NCBI GenBank assembly: GCA_002405485.1
Contig: DHLW01000073.1
Coordinates: 1 to 10,446 of the forward strand
DNA length: 10,446 bases
Direction of reading: 5' to 3'
DNA from: Phycisphaerales bacterium UBA4658
GTDB taxonomy: Bacteria; Planctomycetota; Phycisphaerae; Phycisphaerales; UBA1924
Below the pieces are notes generated by a model. The model did not search any database. It saw nothing but the letters and a program-made list of their open reading frames with translations, and had not been told where the DNA came from. The position numbers and the translations under genes were made by a program. Each line of letters begins with the position of its first letter. The stretch's first letter is position 1. Shown piece by piece: positions 1-7,500 of the stretch.

Positions 1-716
1 GCACGGAGATCGACCATCTGATTCTGGTACACCCGCCCCGACCGGATCATGAGCGTCGTCGAGATGGTGTTGAGCGCGAGCTTGGTCGCCGTGCCGGCTT
101 TGAGCCGCGTTGAGCCCGTCAGCAACTCCGGGCCCGTTGCGATGACGATGAGGTGATCTGCCCCCGCGGGCCTTGGCACCGGAGAGCACGTGAGCATTCC
201 CGTCAGGCATCCGGGCGCGGTCTGCTTGGCGTGGGCGATCCCGCCGAGGACGTACGGCGTGGTCCCGCCGGCGGCGATGCCGAGGATCGTGTCCGTCTCC
301 CTGATGCCCAGTGCGTCGAGTTCGGGAGCCGCGCCGCGGGGGTCGTCCTCCTTGCCCTCGCTGCTCTTTCTCAGTGCGGAATCCCCACCGGCGATGAAGC
401 CGACGACCCGGTCGGGGGAGACCTGGAACGTTGGTGGGCACTCGCTGGCGTCCAGCACCCCGAGCCGCCCGCTGGTCCCCGCGCCGAAGTAGATCAGCCG
501 ACCGCCCGCCACGAATCTCGGCTCCGCGGCGGAGATGAACGCCGCAATCGCCGGGGCGGCCTCGTCCATGGCCCTCTGGATCTCCGCGTTGACGTCGTTG
601 AACAGACCGACGATCTGCGCCGTGTCCATCTCGTGCAGACGCATCGTGGCCGGGTGCCGCTGCTCGGTCAGGATGTGCGATCGATCGGGTGGGTGCGGAG
701 GGGTGGCGGCGTTCAT
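1..716 (-). CDS. murQ: N-acetylmuramic acid 6-phosphate etherase, 3' end cut by window edge
   Basis: MurQ cleaves the D-lactyl ether of MurNAc-6-phosphate to give GlcNAc-6-phosphate and lactate, a cytosolic step of peptidoglycan recycling. Reading leftwards from the ATG at 716, 238 complete codons are visible with no stop; E. coli MurQ has 298 residues, so about 50-60 C-terminal residues lie outside. Family signatures are clear: LTEQRHPAT at residues 16-24, the sugar-phosphate (SIS) motif GAGTSGRLGVLDASECPPT at 78-96, IAGG at 108-111, EGKED at 120-124 and GSTRLKAGTATKLALN at 201-216. E92 (in SECPP) and E123 match E. coli Glu83 and Glu114, the residues implicated in catalysis. One variation: the usual AASGRTPYV reads AAGGTTPYV (148-156). 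The start is 11 bp after the stop of the upstream gene, with a weak AAGG upstream, so the two are probably co-transcribed. Identification is very secure. Confidence 0.96.
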   Translation of the reverse strand, partial: MNAATPPHPPDRSHILTEQRHPATMRLHEMDTAQIVGLFNDVNAEIQRAMDEAAPAIAAFISAAEPRFVAGGRLIYFGAGTSGRLGVLDASECPPTFQVSPDRVVGFIAGGDSALRKSSEGKEDDPRGAAPELDALGIRETDTILGIAAGGTTPYVLGGIAHAKQTAPGCLTGMLTCSPVPRPAGADHLIVIATGPELLTGSTRLKAGTATKLALNTISTTLMIRSGRVYQNQMVDLR

Positions 717-727
717 GCCTTGGATTC

Positions 728-1750
728 TCAGCCGCGGGGCACGAAGTGGACGAGCGGCACCGTGGCCATGGTGTGCAAGCCGGGTTTGGCGGCGATGATC
801 GCCGGGACGGCGTTGAGCGTGATCGCGCTGGTCGCCACGTCGCCGTGCACCGCGCCGGGGATGACCATCCGGATCGGGGGATCGGCGTCGAGAACGATCT
901 CGTCGCGCGGATCGGCCTGGGCGATCGCGGCCTGAAACTCCAGTTGGATGACCGGCGCCGAGCCCGCCGGCGCGCCCTTGGCCCACCCCTTGGCGACCTG
1001 CCGAACACCCGCGGCCCGGCCTTTGGGAATCGGCCCCAGACCGCAGGTCAGGTCTCGGTCGGCCTTGACGGGCTCGATCGTCTCTTCCCATCGATCAACA
1101 TGCAGGCCCAGGTACCGGGAGACAAAGTGCAGCGACTCGCCCAGCCCCACGTGCCGGAGCGTTCCTTCCTTGACCTTCGCGGCAAAGCCCGCGTCGTCGA
1201 GGCCCGCGCCGATCTTCTGCTGAAACGGAATGCGTCGGGTGGTGGCGTCCTGAATTCTGCTGATTCGCACACTCCGGACGTTTCGGCAGACTGCGGTGAG
1301 CGCCACCGGGAGCGTGTCCATCAGAAAGCCGGGGTTCACCCCCGTCCCGAGCATCCGGGATCCCGTCTTGAGGCACAGCCCATGCAGTTCGTCGGCGAGG
1401 CCGGCGTGTCGGAGCCAGGGATACAGCAGCTCCTCGCAGGTCGAGACCACCGGCATGCCCAGGTGGGCGAGTTCCCGCAAGCTGGGCATGCACCGTGCGA
1501 GGTCGCTGGAGGTGGTGAGCAGGGCCGCATCGAAGCTCCGGGCCCCGCCGCCCGCCGTGACGGCCTCGGCGATGGAAGAGCGGATGGTGCACCCGAACCC
1601 GCACCCGGGGACGATCGTTGAGAGCGGTTGACCGCTCAGGGCAGGATCGATGTCCACGGCTTGGGTGACCACGCCGATGCCGCGCTTGGCAAGGTCGGCG
1701 ACAATGATCTTTCCGAGCGGCCCGAGGCCGATGTGCAGGATCTTGAGCAT
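728..1750 (-). CDS. NAD(P)-binding oxidoreductase, dihydrodipicolinate reductase / 2,4-diaminopentanoate dehydrogenase-like
   Basis: A 340-residue cytosolic dehydrogenase. The N-terminus is a Rossmann fold: MLKILHIGLGPLG places a GxGxxG nucleotide-binding motif at residues 8-13, directly after the first beta strand. The core signature GTGVNPGFLMD (135-145), the DATTRR stretch (168-173), HVGLGES (200-206) and the C-terminal TLNAVPAIIAAKPGL (311-325) fit the COG3804-type family, related to DapB and to 2,4-diaminopentanoate dehydrogenase. The substrate cannot be read from sequence; an amino acid with a second amino group, or its imine, is the family expectation. I chose ATG 1750 because it puts the Rossmann strand at the very N-terminus; a GTG at 1774 would add eight residues with no convincing ribosome binding site. 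It is the first gene of a pair with murQ. The family call is firm and the reaction is open. Confidence 0.83.
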   Translation of the reverse strand: MLKILHIGLGPLGKIIVADLAKRGIGVVTQAVDIDPALSGQPLSTIVPGCGFGCTIRSSIAEAVTAGGGARSFDAALLTTSSDLARCMPSLRELAHLGMPVVSTCEELLYPWLRHAGLADELHGLCLKTGSRMLGTGVNPGFLMDTLPVALTAVCRNVRSVRISRIQDATTRRIPFQQKIGAGLDDAGFAAKVKEGTLRHVGLGESLHFVSRYLGLHVDRWEETIEPVKADRDLTCGLGPIPKGRAAGVRQVAKGWAKGAPAGSAPVIQLEFQAAIAQADPRDEIVLDADPPIRMVIPGAVHGDVATSAITLNAVPAIIAAKPGLHTMATVPLVHFVPRG

Positions 1751-1929
1751 GGGACCGAATGATATTCGACTCACGAGCGGTGTTCGCCCCGCATAGGCCA
1801 GCGCATATCGAGCCGTTCATGGGGTCTGGCTGGCGAAGCGGGTGGCGGTTGGTCGAAAAGGTCTTTAGACTGCGGACACCCTCGCTGGAATGATCAGTGT
1901 CGGACAGGGGGGCTTGACCAAAGGGCCAC
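1751..1929. other. Divergent intergenic region
   Basis: This 179-bp gap separates the leftward oxidoreductase-murQ unit from the rightward three-gene module, so it must hold promoters for both unless transcription enters from elsewhere. The only AT-richer patch lies around 1855-1870 (GAAAAGGTCTTTAGAC). No -35/-10 pair with proper spacing is evident on either strand, so I do not call a promoter. A weak AAGGG at 1921-1925 precedes the ATG at 1930. Confidence 0.5.
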
Positions 1930-3726
1930 ATGGCGGAATCGCGACTGAATCTTGTGGTTGGTGCTCCGCCGGAGGGGTACTCCGCGGTCGCTCTGCCGCT
2001 TGGGCAAGGCGGAGCCGGGGCAGCCGGGGGGCTTCGGCTGAGCGTGCTGGTCAAGAACACGCCTGAACCGGTGGGTGGCTCGCTGGTCGTGCTCCGCGAG
2101 CTGCTGGATGCTCGGGTCCTGCTCGGCTGCCTGTGCGACGCCGCGGGACGGGTCCATCAGTGGGTGGAGATCTGGGTGCAGTCCGACCAGGGGCTGGAAC
2201 AGGCCCCGGCCGGGGTGCGCGAGGTGCTCACCCCGGAAGTGCGCGGCACGCGTTGGGAGCAGATGGTCGGCGCGTACGACGCCTTCGAACGCCCGGTGCT
2301 GATCCGCACGGGCTTCGAGTCCACGCCGGCCCCGGCGATGAGCGTGGAGGTGCCCGCGGGCGGGGGCAAGGTGGAGATGACCTCCCAGCCGGCGCGGCTG
2401 ATGGTCCGGAGCTTCACCCCTCACGGGCTCGAGGCGTTCGCCGGGTTGCTCTCCTCGCCGGTGCTCAGCGGGACGCGGCCCCGGGTCGGGGTGCCGCACG
2501 GGAAGCACGTGATCGACCTGGATCGGGTGTTTGGTGTGTCGGCGCTCGATGGCGGCGGTCTGTTCCTTGGCCAGCCGGGCAAGTGGGGGCGCATGATCGA
2601 GGCGCTGCACCTCAAGCTCCGCCTGCTCTTGGACTGCGTCGAGAGCGTTCGAACGCTCGCCGCTCGGACGCAGCGCCCGGTGCTGAATCTTCGACCAGAG
2701 AGCTTTCAGGTGGCCATCGGGGACGCGGCCCGGGGGCTGCCGCAATGGTGGACGGCGCGGGCCCAGGTGTGTGACCCGGGCGACGCGGTCGCCCTCCCGA
2801 TGCAGACCTCAGACGCGAGCTACTTCCTCTCTGCGTCGATGTCCAGACCAAGCGTGTATCGACCCGAGTCGCTCGGGCTCTCCGGCGGCGGCGGACGCGG
2901 GCAGTTGCGGATTCGCCAGATCCTGACGCAGCGCGGGGAAGAGATCATCCTCGAAGGAACGCTGGTCACCAGCGAGCGCGTCCGCATGACCAAGCACGAC
3001 CTGGTCTGGCTCCGGGCCAGCGTCGGCTCCAGAAGGGTGGACCTGTACGGTCGGCTTGATGGCGACGCCGCGCTCACGGGTGGGGAGCTTCGGCTGCGAA
3101 CGCTCCCTCAGCGGCTTCCGGCCGACGTCTCGGCGTCGCTCAACGCCGCCCAGGGCGTGCCGCTCTCGGACGTGGGGTTTGAGATCGTCCCGCTGGTCTC
3201 CACGCCGTGCGATCTTTATGCGTTGGGCGTGATCGCGGTTCGGCTGCTGCTGGTCGGACGCGGGACAGCCTTGCCGGTGGCTCTGGACGAGATGCTGAGT
3301 CTGGCCCGGGCCGTGAATCAGTCGGCGGGCGGAGCCGGGCCGGTCTCGGGCGTGACGGACGTCTCGAAGCTCGTCGCTCAGGTCTTCTCCTCAGACCCGC
3401 GGTGGTTGCCGGCGCTCGGTCCGCATCGGCTCACCGAGGAAGACGTCACCCCGGAGCAATCGCTGGACTTGGTGCCTCCGGAGGTCTGGTTCGGCGTGCT
3501 GGGGACCATCGTTCAGATGTTCCCCGGGCTGGGGCCGGTCAGTCGAGCTCGGGATCTGGGCGACGTGCGGTTCGGCGGCGCCCACCTTGTGTTCGACGGA
3601 GCCGTGGAAGATCTGGACGTTCTGCTGCGGCGGACGCGCAGCTTGATCGTGATTGATTGGAACGCCAACCGCGAGGTGCACTCGGTTCTCCGGCGATTCG
3701 CGACCGGAGTCGGGACCGGCGGCTGA
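1930..3726 (+). CDS. Degenerate protein-kinase-fold protein (predicted pseudokinase), cytosolic
   Basis: A 598-residue protein with no signal peptide or transmembrane helix. The C-terminal half carries kinase landmarks in order: a helix at about 226-246 followed by VLNLRPES (251-258), which aligns residue for residue with HRDLKPEN; CDPG (281-284) in the DFG position; YRPES (310-314) where the APE motif would be; and DLYALGVIAVRLLL (428-441), matching the subdomain IX helix D-x-W/Y-S-x-G. The catalytic Asp is Asn253, the Lys is Arg255, the metal-binding Asn is Ser258 and DFG is DPG, so phosphotransfer is unlikely. About 115 residues separate the APE-like motif from subdomain IX, where a normal kinase has about a dozen, implying an inserted, strand-rich domain. 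No glycine-rich loop or VAIK lysine is visible in residues 1-225, whose function I do not recognise. It starts the module and lies 46 bp before the lipoprotein gene. The reading frame is secure; the role is inferred. Confidence 0.78.
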   Translation: MAESRLNLVVGAPPEGYSAVALPLGQGGAGAAGGLRLSVLVKNTPEPVGGSLVVLRELLDARVLLGCLCDAAGRVHQWVEIWVQSDQGLEQAPAGVREVLTPEVRGTRWEQMVGAYDAFERPVLIRTGFESTPAPAMSVEVPAGGGKVEMTSQPARLMVRSFTPHGLEAFAGLLSSPVLSGTRPRVGVPHGKHVIDLDRVFGVSALDGGGLFLGQPGKWGRMIEALHLKLRLLLDCVESVRTLAARTQRPVLNLRPESFQVAIGDAARGLPQWWTARAQVCDPGDAVALPMQTSDASYFLSASMSRPSVYRPESLGLSGGGGRGQLRIRQILTQRGEEIILEGTLVTSERVRMTKHDLVWLRASVGSRRVDLYGRLDGDAALTGGELRLRTLPQRLPADVSASLNAAQGVPLSDVGFEIVPLVSTPCDLYALGVIAVRLLLVGRGTALPVALDEMLSLARAVNQSAGGAGPVSGVTDVSKLVAQVFSSDPRWLPALGPHRLTEEDVTPEQSLDLVPPEVWFGVLGTIVQMFPGLGPVSRARDLGDVRFGGAHLVFDGAVEDLDVLLRRTRSLIVIDWNANREVHSVLRRFATGVGTGG

Positions 3727-3759
3727 GCGAAGAGACACACGCAGATCGCACACTTCATT

Positions 3760-3763
3760 GGAG
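3760..3763 (+). promoter_or_regulatory. Ribosome binding site of the lipoprotein gene
   Basis: GGAG ends nine bases before the ATG at 3773. It is the clearest Shine-Dalgarno in the module and fixes the lipoprotein start here rather than at an upstream in-frame ATG at 3653, which would overlap the preceding gene by 74 bp and bury the signal peptide. Confidence 0.65.
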
Positions 3764-3772
3764 AACGCGCAC

Positions 3773-4300
3773 ATGCAGCTTCGAAACCTGGTCCTGATGC
3801 TGGTCACGCTCATGCTCCCGGCCCTGCTGGTCGGGTGCAGCTCGGGTGGACCGGGCAAGTATGACGTGAATGTCGCGCTGGATCAGAGCGTGACCGGGGG
3901 CGTGGTGGTGCCGAGCATCGCCGTGAACATCATCGCCGCCGGCGGCCCGGAGGCGCAGCGCCTGAGCGGGATGAGCATGACCAAGTACTGGCAGCCCGAC
4001 AGCGCCGAGCGCCGAGAACTGGCCCCCAAGACCAAGGAGTTCACCTTCGGTCCTGGCAAGACCGGCGAGCAGCGGCTGCTCAAGAACGACCCGATCTGGG
4101 ACGCATGGAAGGGTGCCGACACGCTGTTCATCTTCGCCAACCTGCCGGGCGGCCACACCGACGCGCCGGGAAACATGGACAACCGGCGGGTCGAACTTAC
4201 GCTCGACAAGTCCCGCTGGGAGACTGGGCAGATCCTGCAGATCCTTGTGGCTCGGAGCAAAGTCAGTTGCCTGACGCCGATGAAGCCGGAAAAGAAGTAA
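3773..4300 (+). CDS. Predicted secreted lipoprotein of unknown function
   Basis: A 175-residue protein with a lipoprotein signal peptide: MQLRN, a hydrophobic stretch to about residue 20, then the lipobox L-V-G-C with the acylated cysteine at C22. The mature part (about 153 residues) looks strand-rich and compact. It shows alternating hydrophobic segments at 46-55 (VVPSIAVNII), a YW pair at 72-73, DPIWDAWK at 106-113, LFIFANLPGG at 118-127, NRRVELTLD at 137-145 and ILQILVARSKV at 154-164. A second cysteine, C166, lies near the C-terminus. It would sit in the inner or outer membrane facing the periplasm; no Asp at +2 argues for inner-membrane retention (+2 is Ser). The size, fold style and pairing with a large one-pass membrane protein recall the TssJ lipoprotein of type VI secretion, but I see no decisive TssJ signature. 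It is co-transcribed with the pseudokinase gene. The lipoprotein call is strong; the function is unknown. Confidence 0.88.
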   Translation: MQLRNLVLMLVTLMLPALLVGCSSGGPGKYDVNVALDQSVTGGVVVPSIAVNIIAAGGPEAQRLSGMSMTKYWQPDSAERRELAPKTKEFTFGPGKTGEQRLLKNDPIWDAWKGADTLFIFANLPGGHTDAPGNMDNRRVELTLDKSRWETGQILQILVARSKVSCLTPMKPEKK

Positions 4301-4315
4301 CCTCCCGCCAGCCCA

Positions 4316-4357
4316 GGGGGCCAGGGGGCGGGGGGCGAAGGTGGGTGGGGGGTGGGG
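4316..4357 (+). other. G-quadruplex-type sequence on the coding strand
   Basis: Six runs of three or more G lie within 42 bases: 4316-4320, 4324-4328, 4330-4335, 4343-4345, 4347-4352 and 4354-4357, separated by loops of 3, 1, 7, 1 and 1 bases. This exceeds the usual four-tract, loops-of-1-to-7 definition and would form in the mRNA, 16 bases after the lipoprotein stop codon. It could cause polymerase pausing, protect the upstream message end, or set the expression ratio of the two genes. Folding is predicted from pattern alone. Confidence 0.6.
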
Positions 4358-4369
4358 CACGGCGTCTCA

Positions 4370-4390
4370 AGGCGATCGTTCAGGCGATCG
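4370..4390. repeat. 9-bp direct repeat AGGCGATCG, period 12
   Basis: AGGCGATCG occurs at 4370-4378 and again at 4382-4390, with TTC between. The 12-bp period puts the copies on nearly the same helical face. With the palindrome at 4432-4448 there are four GCGATC cores (either strand) within 77 bp, which is compatible with a protein-binding site. GATC words are common in this GC-rich sequence, so chance is possible. Confidence 0.4.
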
Positions 4391-4431
4391 GCGGTGCGCC
4401 AGTTGCGCTTGAGCGTCTGGCCTCCGTGCGT

Positions 4432-4448
4432 GCGATCAGGGTGATCGC
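4432..4448. repeat. Perfect inverted repeat GCGATCA-GGG-TGATCGC
   Basis: Two 7-bp arms flank a 3-base centre, 61 bp before the start of the large gene. No T-run follows on either strand, so it is not a terminator; it suits either a small hairpin in the leader or a dimeric regulator's operator. Confidence 0.45.
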
Positions 4449-4509
4449 GGCCTGGCCATCCGGAGCACGCGGCCCGGGTTCGTAGTGTTGACTCGGCTGG
4501 TTGTGAACT

Positions 4510-7500
4510 ATGCCCACCTTCGGCGGATATGCGACGGTCTCCGAGCTCAGCCGAAGCGGGCTGGGGTGCGTCTATTCCGCCGTGGAGACCGCACGTCCGG
4601 GCGACTCGCCCGCGGGCGCGCCGAGGCACGCGATCAAGACCTGCCAGCCCGACGCGGCGATTCTCGGTGACGATGCCGCCGCTCAGTCCGTCGAGCGATT
4701 CGTTGAACATGCCCAGACGCTCCGCGACATCGCCTCCCGACCCGAGTGCCAGTCGCACTGGGCCAGGGTGCATGACATCGGACGAATGGACGGCGACGCC
4801 GGCCCCGGGGCGTACGTGGTCGTCGATCTGGGCACGCGCGGCACGATCGACAAGCTCGCCATGGGGCGGGTTCGCCTGGACGCTCCGGTCCTGAGCCGAC
4901 TGATCCGCGAGATCGTGGCCGGGCTGCGCACTCTTGAAGCGGCGATGCAGCGCGGGCACGGCGCGCTCAAGCCGACGAACATCCTGCTCATCGGGGACAC
5001 CGGCTCGGAGCTCACATCCGCACGCGTCGTGCTTACCGACCCGCTCCCCGCTTCGCAGGCCGACCTGAATCGCGACCGGCTCGCCGACGTGCGCTCCATC
5101 GGCGAGATCATCCACGCCCTGGTGCTGCACCAGAAGTTCAGGGGCGGGTGGCCCGTCGAAGGTTCGGCGGCGTGGACCGCGCTTGGGCCGACCGGCGGCA
5201 AGTGGCGCGAACTGGTCAACCAGCTTCTGGATCCGAACGACAAGGCCCAACGCCCGACTCTTCAGGAGCTGGACGCGCTGCTGACCACGCTGGGGATGGC
5301 CAAGCGGTCCAAGATGCCGCTGGTCGTCGGCGTCGCCGCGCTCGTGCTCGTGGCCGGGGGTGTGACTACCGCGGTGCTCGTGCGTGGTGGAGGACAGGCG
5401 GACCCTGCCAAGCCGGTGCTGACGTTCACGAGGTGGAACGAGGACACCAAGAAGCGGTGGGAGCAGCTCTGCCTGGCCTTCAGCGGGTGGTACGCGCTGT
5501 TCCAGAGCAAGCTGGACGAGCCGCCCGGGGAGGGCCTCCGCGATCGCGGGTTCAAGACGCGGCGAGAGGCCTATGCCGCGCTCGATCCGCAGCTCAAGAC
5601 GCTCCTGGAACTCCCGGGCGTTGGCGCGGGATTCGATCCGTGGTCGATCGCGGGCGTGAAGCGCGACGCCAGCGCCAGACAGCTCTCGGGAATGCTCTCC
5701 GACGAGGTCCGCAGCGACTCCGCGGTCGAAAAGACCGAACGGGCTCTGGAGGCCATCGATGCTGTCCGCACCGGCCTGATCGAGGGCTGGGAAGCGCCGA
5801 AGAAGCTCCTGCAGACCGCCAAGGACTTCCGCGACCAGTTCCCGGGCGCTCCGGCCGTCGACAACGCCGCCAAGTTCGTTGACGACATCGCCGCAAGCGT
5901 GCAGTTCAACGAAGCCACCGACGTTGCGGCGGTCGTGGACAAGGTGCTCGGCGTGGTGCCGATCGTCGAGAAGATCGGTGTGTCCGTCGAGTCCGCCAAG
6001 GCCGCCGGCCAGGCCGTCAAGACCTCGGGCGATCCGTTCCTCTCGAAGTTCGGCGAGCAGGTGACGGCGATGATCGCCACCGGAGCCGGCGCCGGCTCGG
6101 GCCGCGACGCGCTGCTGGCCCTCGAGCGCTCGGCGACGCAGGTCGCCGAGGCGGGCGCCAAGCTGCGGGCCTTCGTCGATGGCCCGTGGAAGCAGATCGA
6201 AGCCGAGGACTTCTTCGCGTCCGCCTCGTACGCCGAGCTGAAGAACCGCCCGGTGACTCCGGAGCTGTTCACCGAGTGGGCGGTCGCAGCGTCTCGCCAC
6301 CCGAGTCTGAACCCAGACGACGACCCGCGCCGCGGCGTGGACTTTGCGGCGGCCCTCGCCGCGCTGGACCAGCAGCGCACGCGGTTTGTATCCGCGCCAC
6401 TCTCCGGGGAGATCGAGCCCGCGCTCGACACTCGGCTTCGGCAGGTGCAGGCCGATGTGTCGGCCATCGCGCCGGATCGGCTCATCTGGCGGCGGGCCAA
6501 CGAGCAGGACGTCCGCACTCGTACGGCGGCGGTGAGAAAAGAGCTCGACGAGCTGCGCGTCGCCCTGGCCACACGGATCGATGCCCGGGCCGCGGAGTTG
6601 TCGGCGACCGCCTCGGAGTTCCGCACGACGCTCCGCGCCCGCAACGAGATCGTCGCGGGATCGGATGCGGTGAACTCGGCGTGGAGGAGCATTCGCGACG
6701 ACCTGTCGGGGTTCCCCGACGAGCAGTACGCCCAGACACGCGCCCGCGCCAAACTGATCGAGGATCGTCTCGTCAAGATCGACAAGTCCGACTTTGAGCC
6801 CGCGCTGGGGGGAGCGGATCAGGATGCGGTTCAGACGGAATGGGCCCAGCAGCTCGCCGTGGCCGCCTCCAGCGAGCGCGATCGACGCATCGCCGGCGTG
6901 CTCACGCTTCAGGGCCGCGCCGCCGACGTCCTCGGGCCGGAGTTTGACGCCCGAATCGTGGCCGAGGCGGAGGCGTTCCAGCGCTGGCAGGCGAGCGTCC
7001 GCGCCATGCGGAGTGAGCTGGCCGCGGCGGAGAACGCGCTGAATGCCGGCACGGATCCCGAGGGCACGCAGCTCGACGCCGCGGTCAGCAAGTGGACCAA
7101 TGACGAGGTGGGCAGGCAGCCGGCAGTGGCCTCGGCGATCGGCGGGCTGAAAGCCCGTGTCCTGGCCAGCAAGGCGCTTGCGACGGAGAACAACGTCGAC
7201 ACGCTGCTGGACAAGGTGCGACGTCCCGATCCCCGACAGCCCGAGCTCGCGCGGGCCGCATGGAAGCGGCTTGGCGATGCAGACGTCGGCTGGCCCCGCA
7301 CGCTGGCCCAGGCGCAGGAGGCCAAGGACGTCATCGCATCGATCCGCGCGGTGATCGGTGGCCTTCCCGACGCGCAGCGGGCCGCGGCGCAGGCCCAGGT
7401 GCAGACCGATCTGGCCTCTCGGTGGCAGCGCCTGGCCCTGGCCGCCGCATCGCCCAGGGACGTTGAGTCGGCCCTGGCCCTCATGGGCGACTTTCAGGTG

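Larger units (their letters stand above)
4301..4509. other. Intercistronic region with G-rich run and short repeats
   Basis: These 209 bp separate the lipoprotein gene from the large membrane pseudokinase gene. There is no credible gene. The region begins with a G-rich tract (4316-4357), followed by a 9-bp direct repeat (AGGCGATCG at 4370-4378 and 4382-4390) and a perfect palindrome (4432-4448). No rho-independent terminator is present. The gap is long for an operon, so it may hold a second promoter or a post-transcriptional control element. TTGACT at 4488-4493 is too close to the ATG to serve as a -35 box. Confidence 0.55.

Noticed and set aside
153..1621. Plus-strand open frames of 260 and 310 codons across the left block
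   Set aside because: They lie opposite murQ and the oxidoreductase, both identified by family motifs, and their translations carry no motifs.
1848..1871. A promoter around TTGGTC and TTTAGAC before the pseudokinase gene
   Set aside because: The spacing between the two elements is about 10 bp, too short for a standard sigma-70-type promoter.
3653..3772. An N-terminal extension of the lipoprotein from an ATG at 3653
   Set aside because: It would overlap the pseudokinase gene by 74 bp and place the signal peptide and lipobox internally; the ATG at 3773 has a proper GGAG.
4488..4493. TTGACT as a -35 promoter element for the large gene
   Set aside because: A -10 box at normal spacing would fall inside the coding sequence after the ATG at 4510, and no such box is present.
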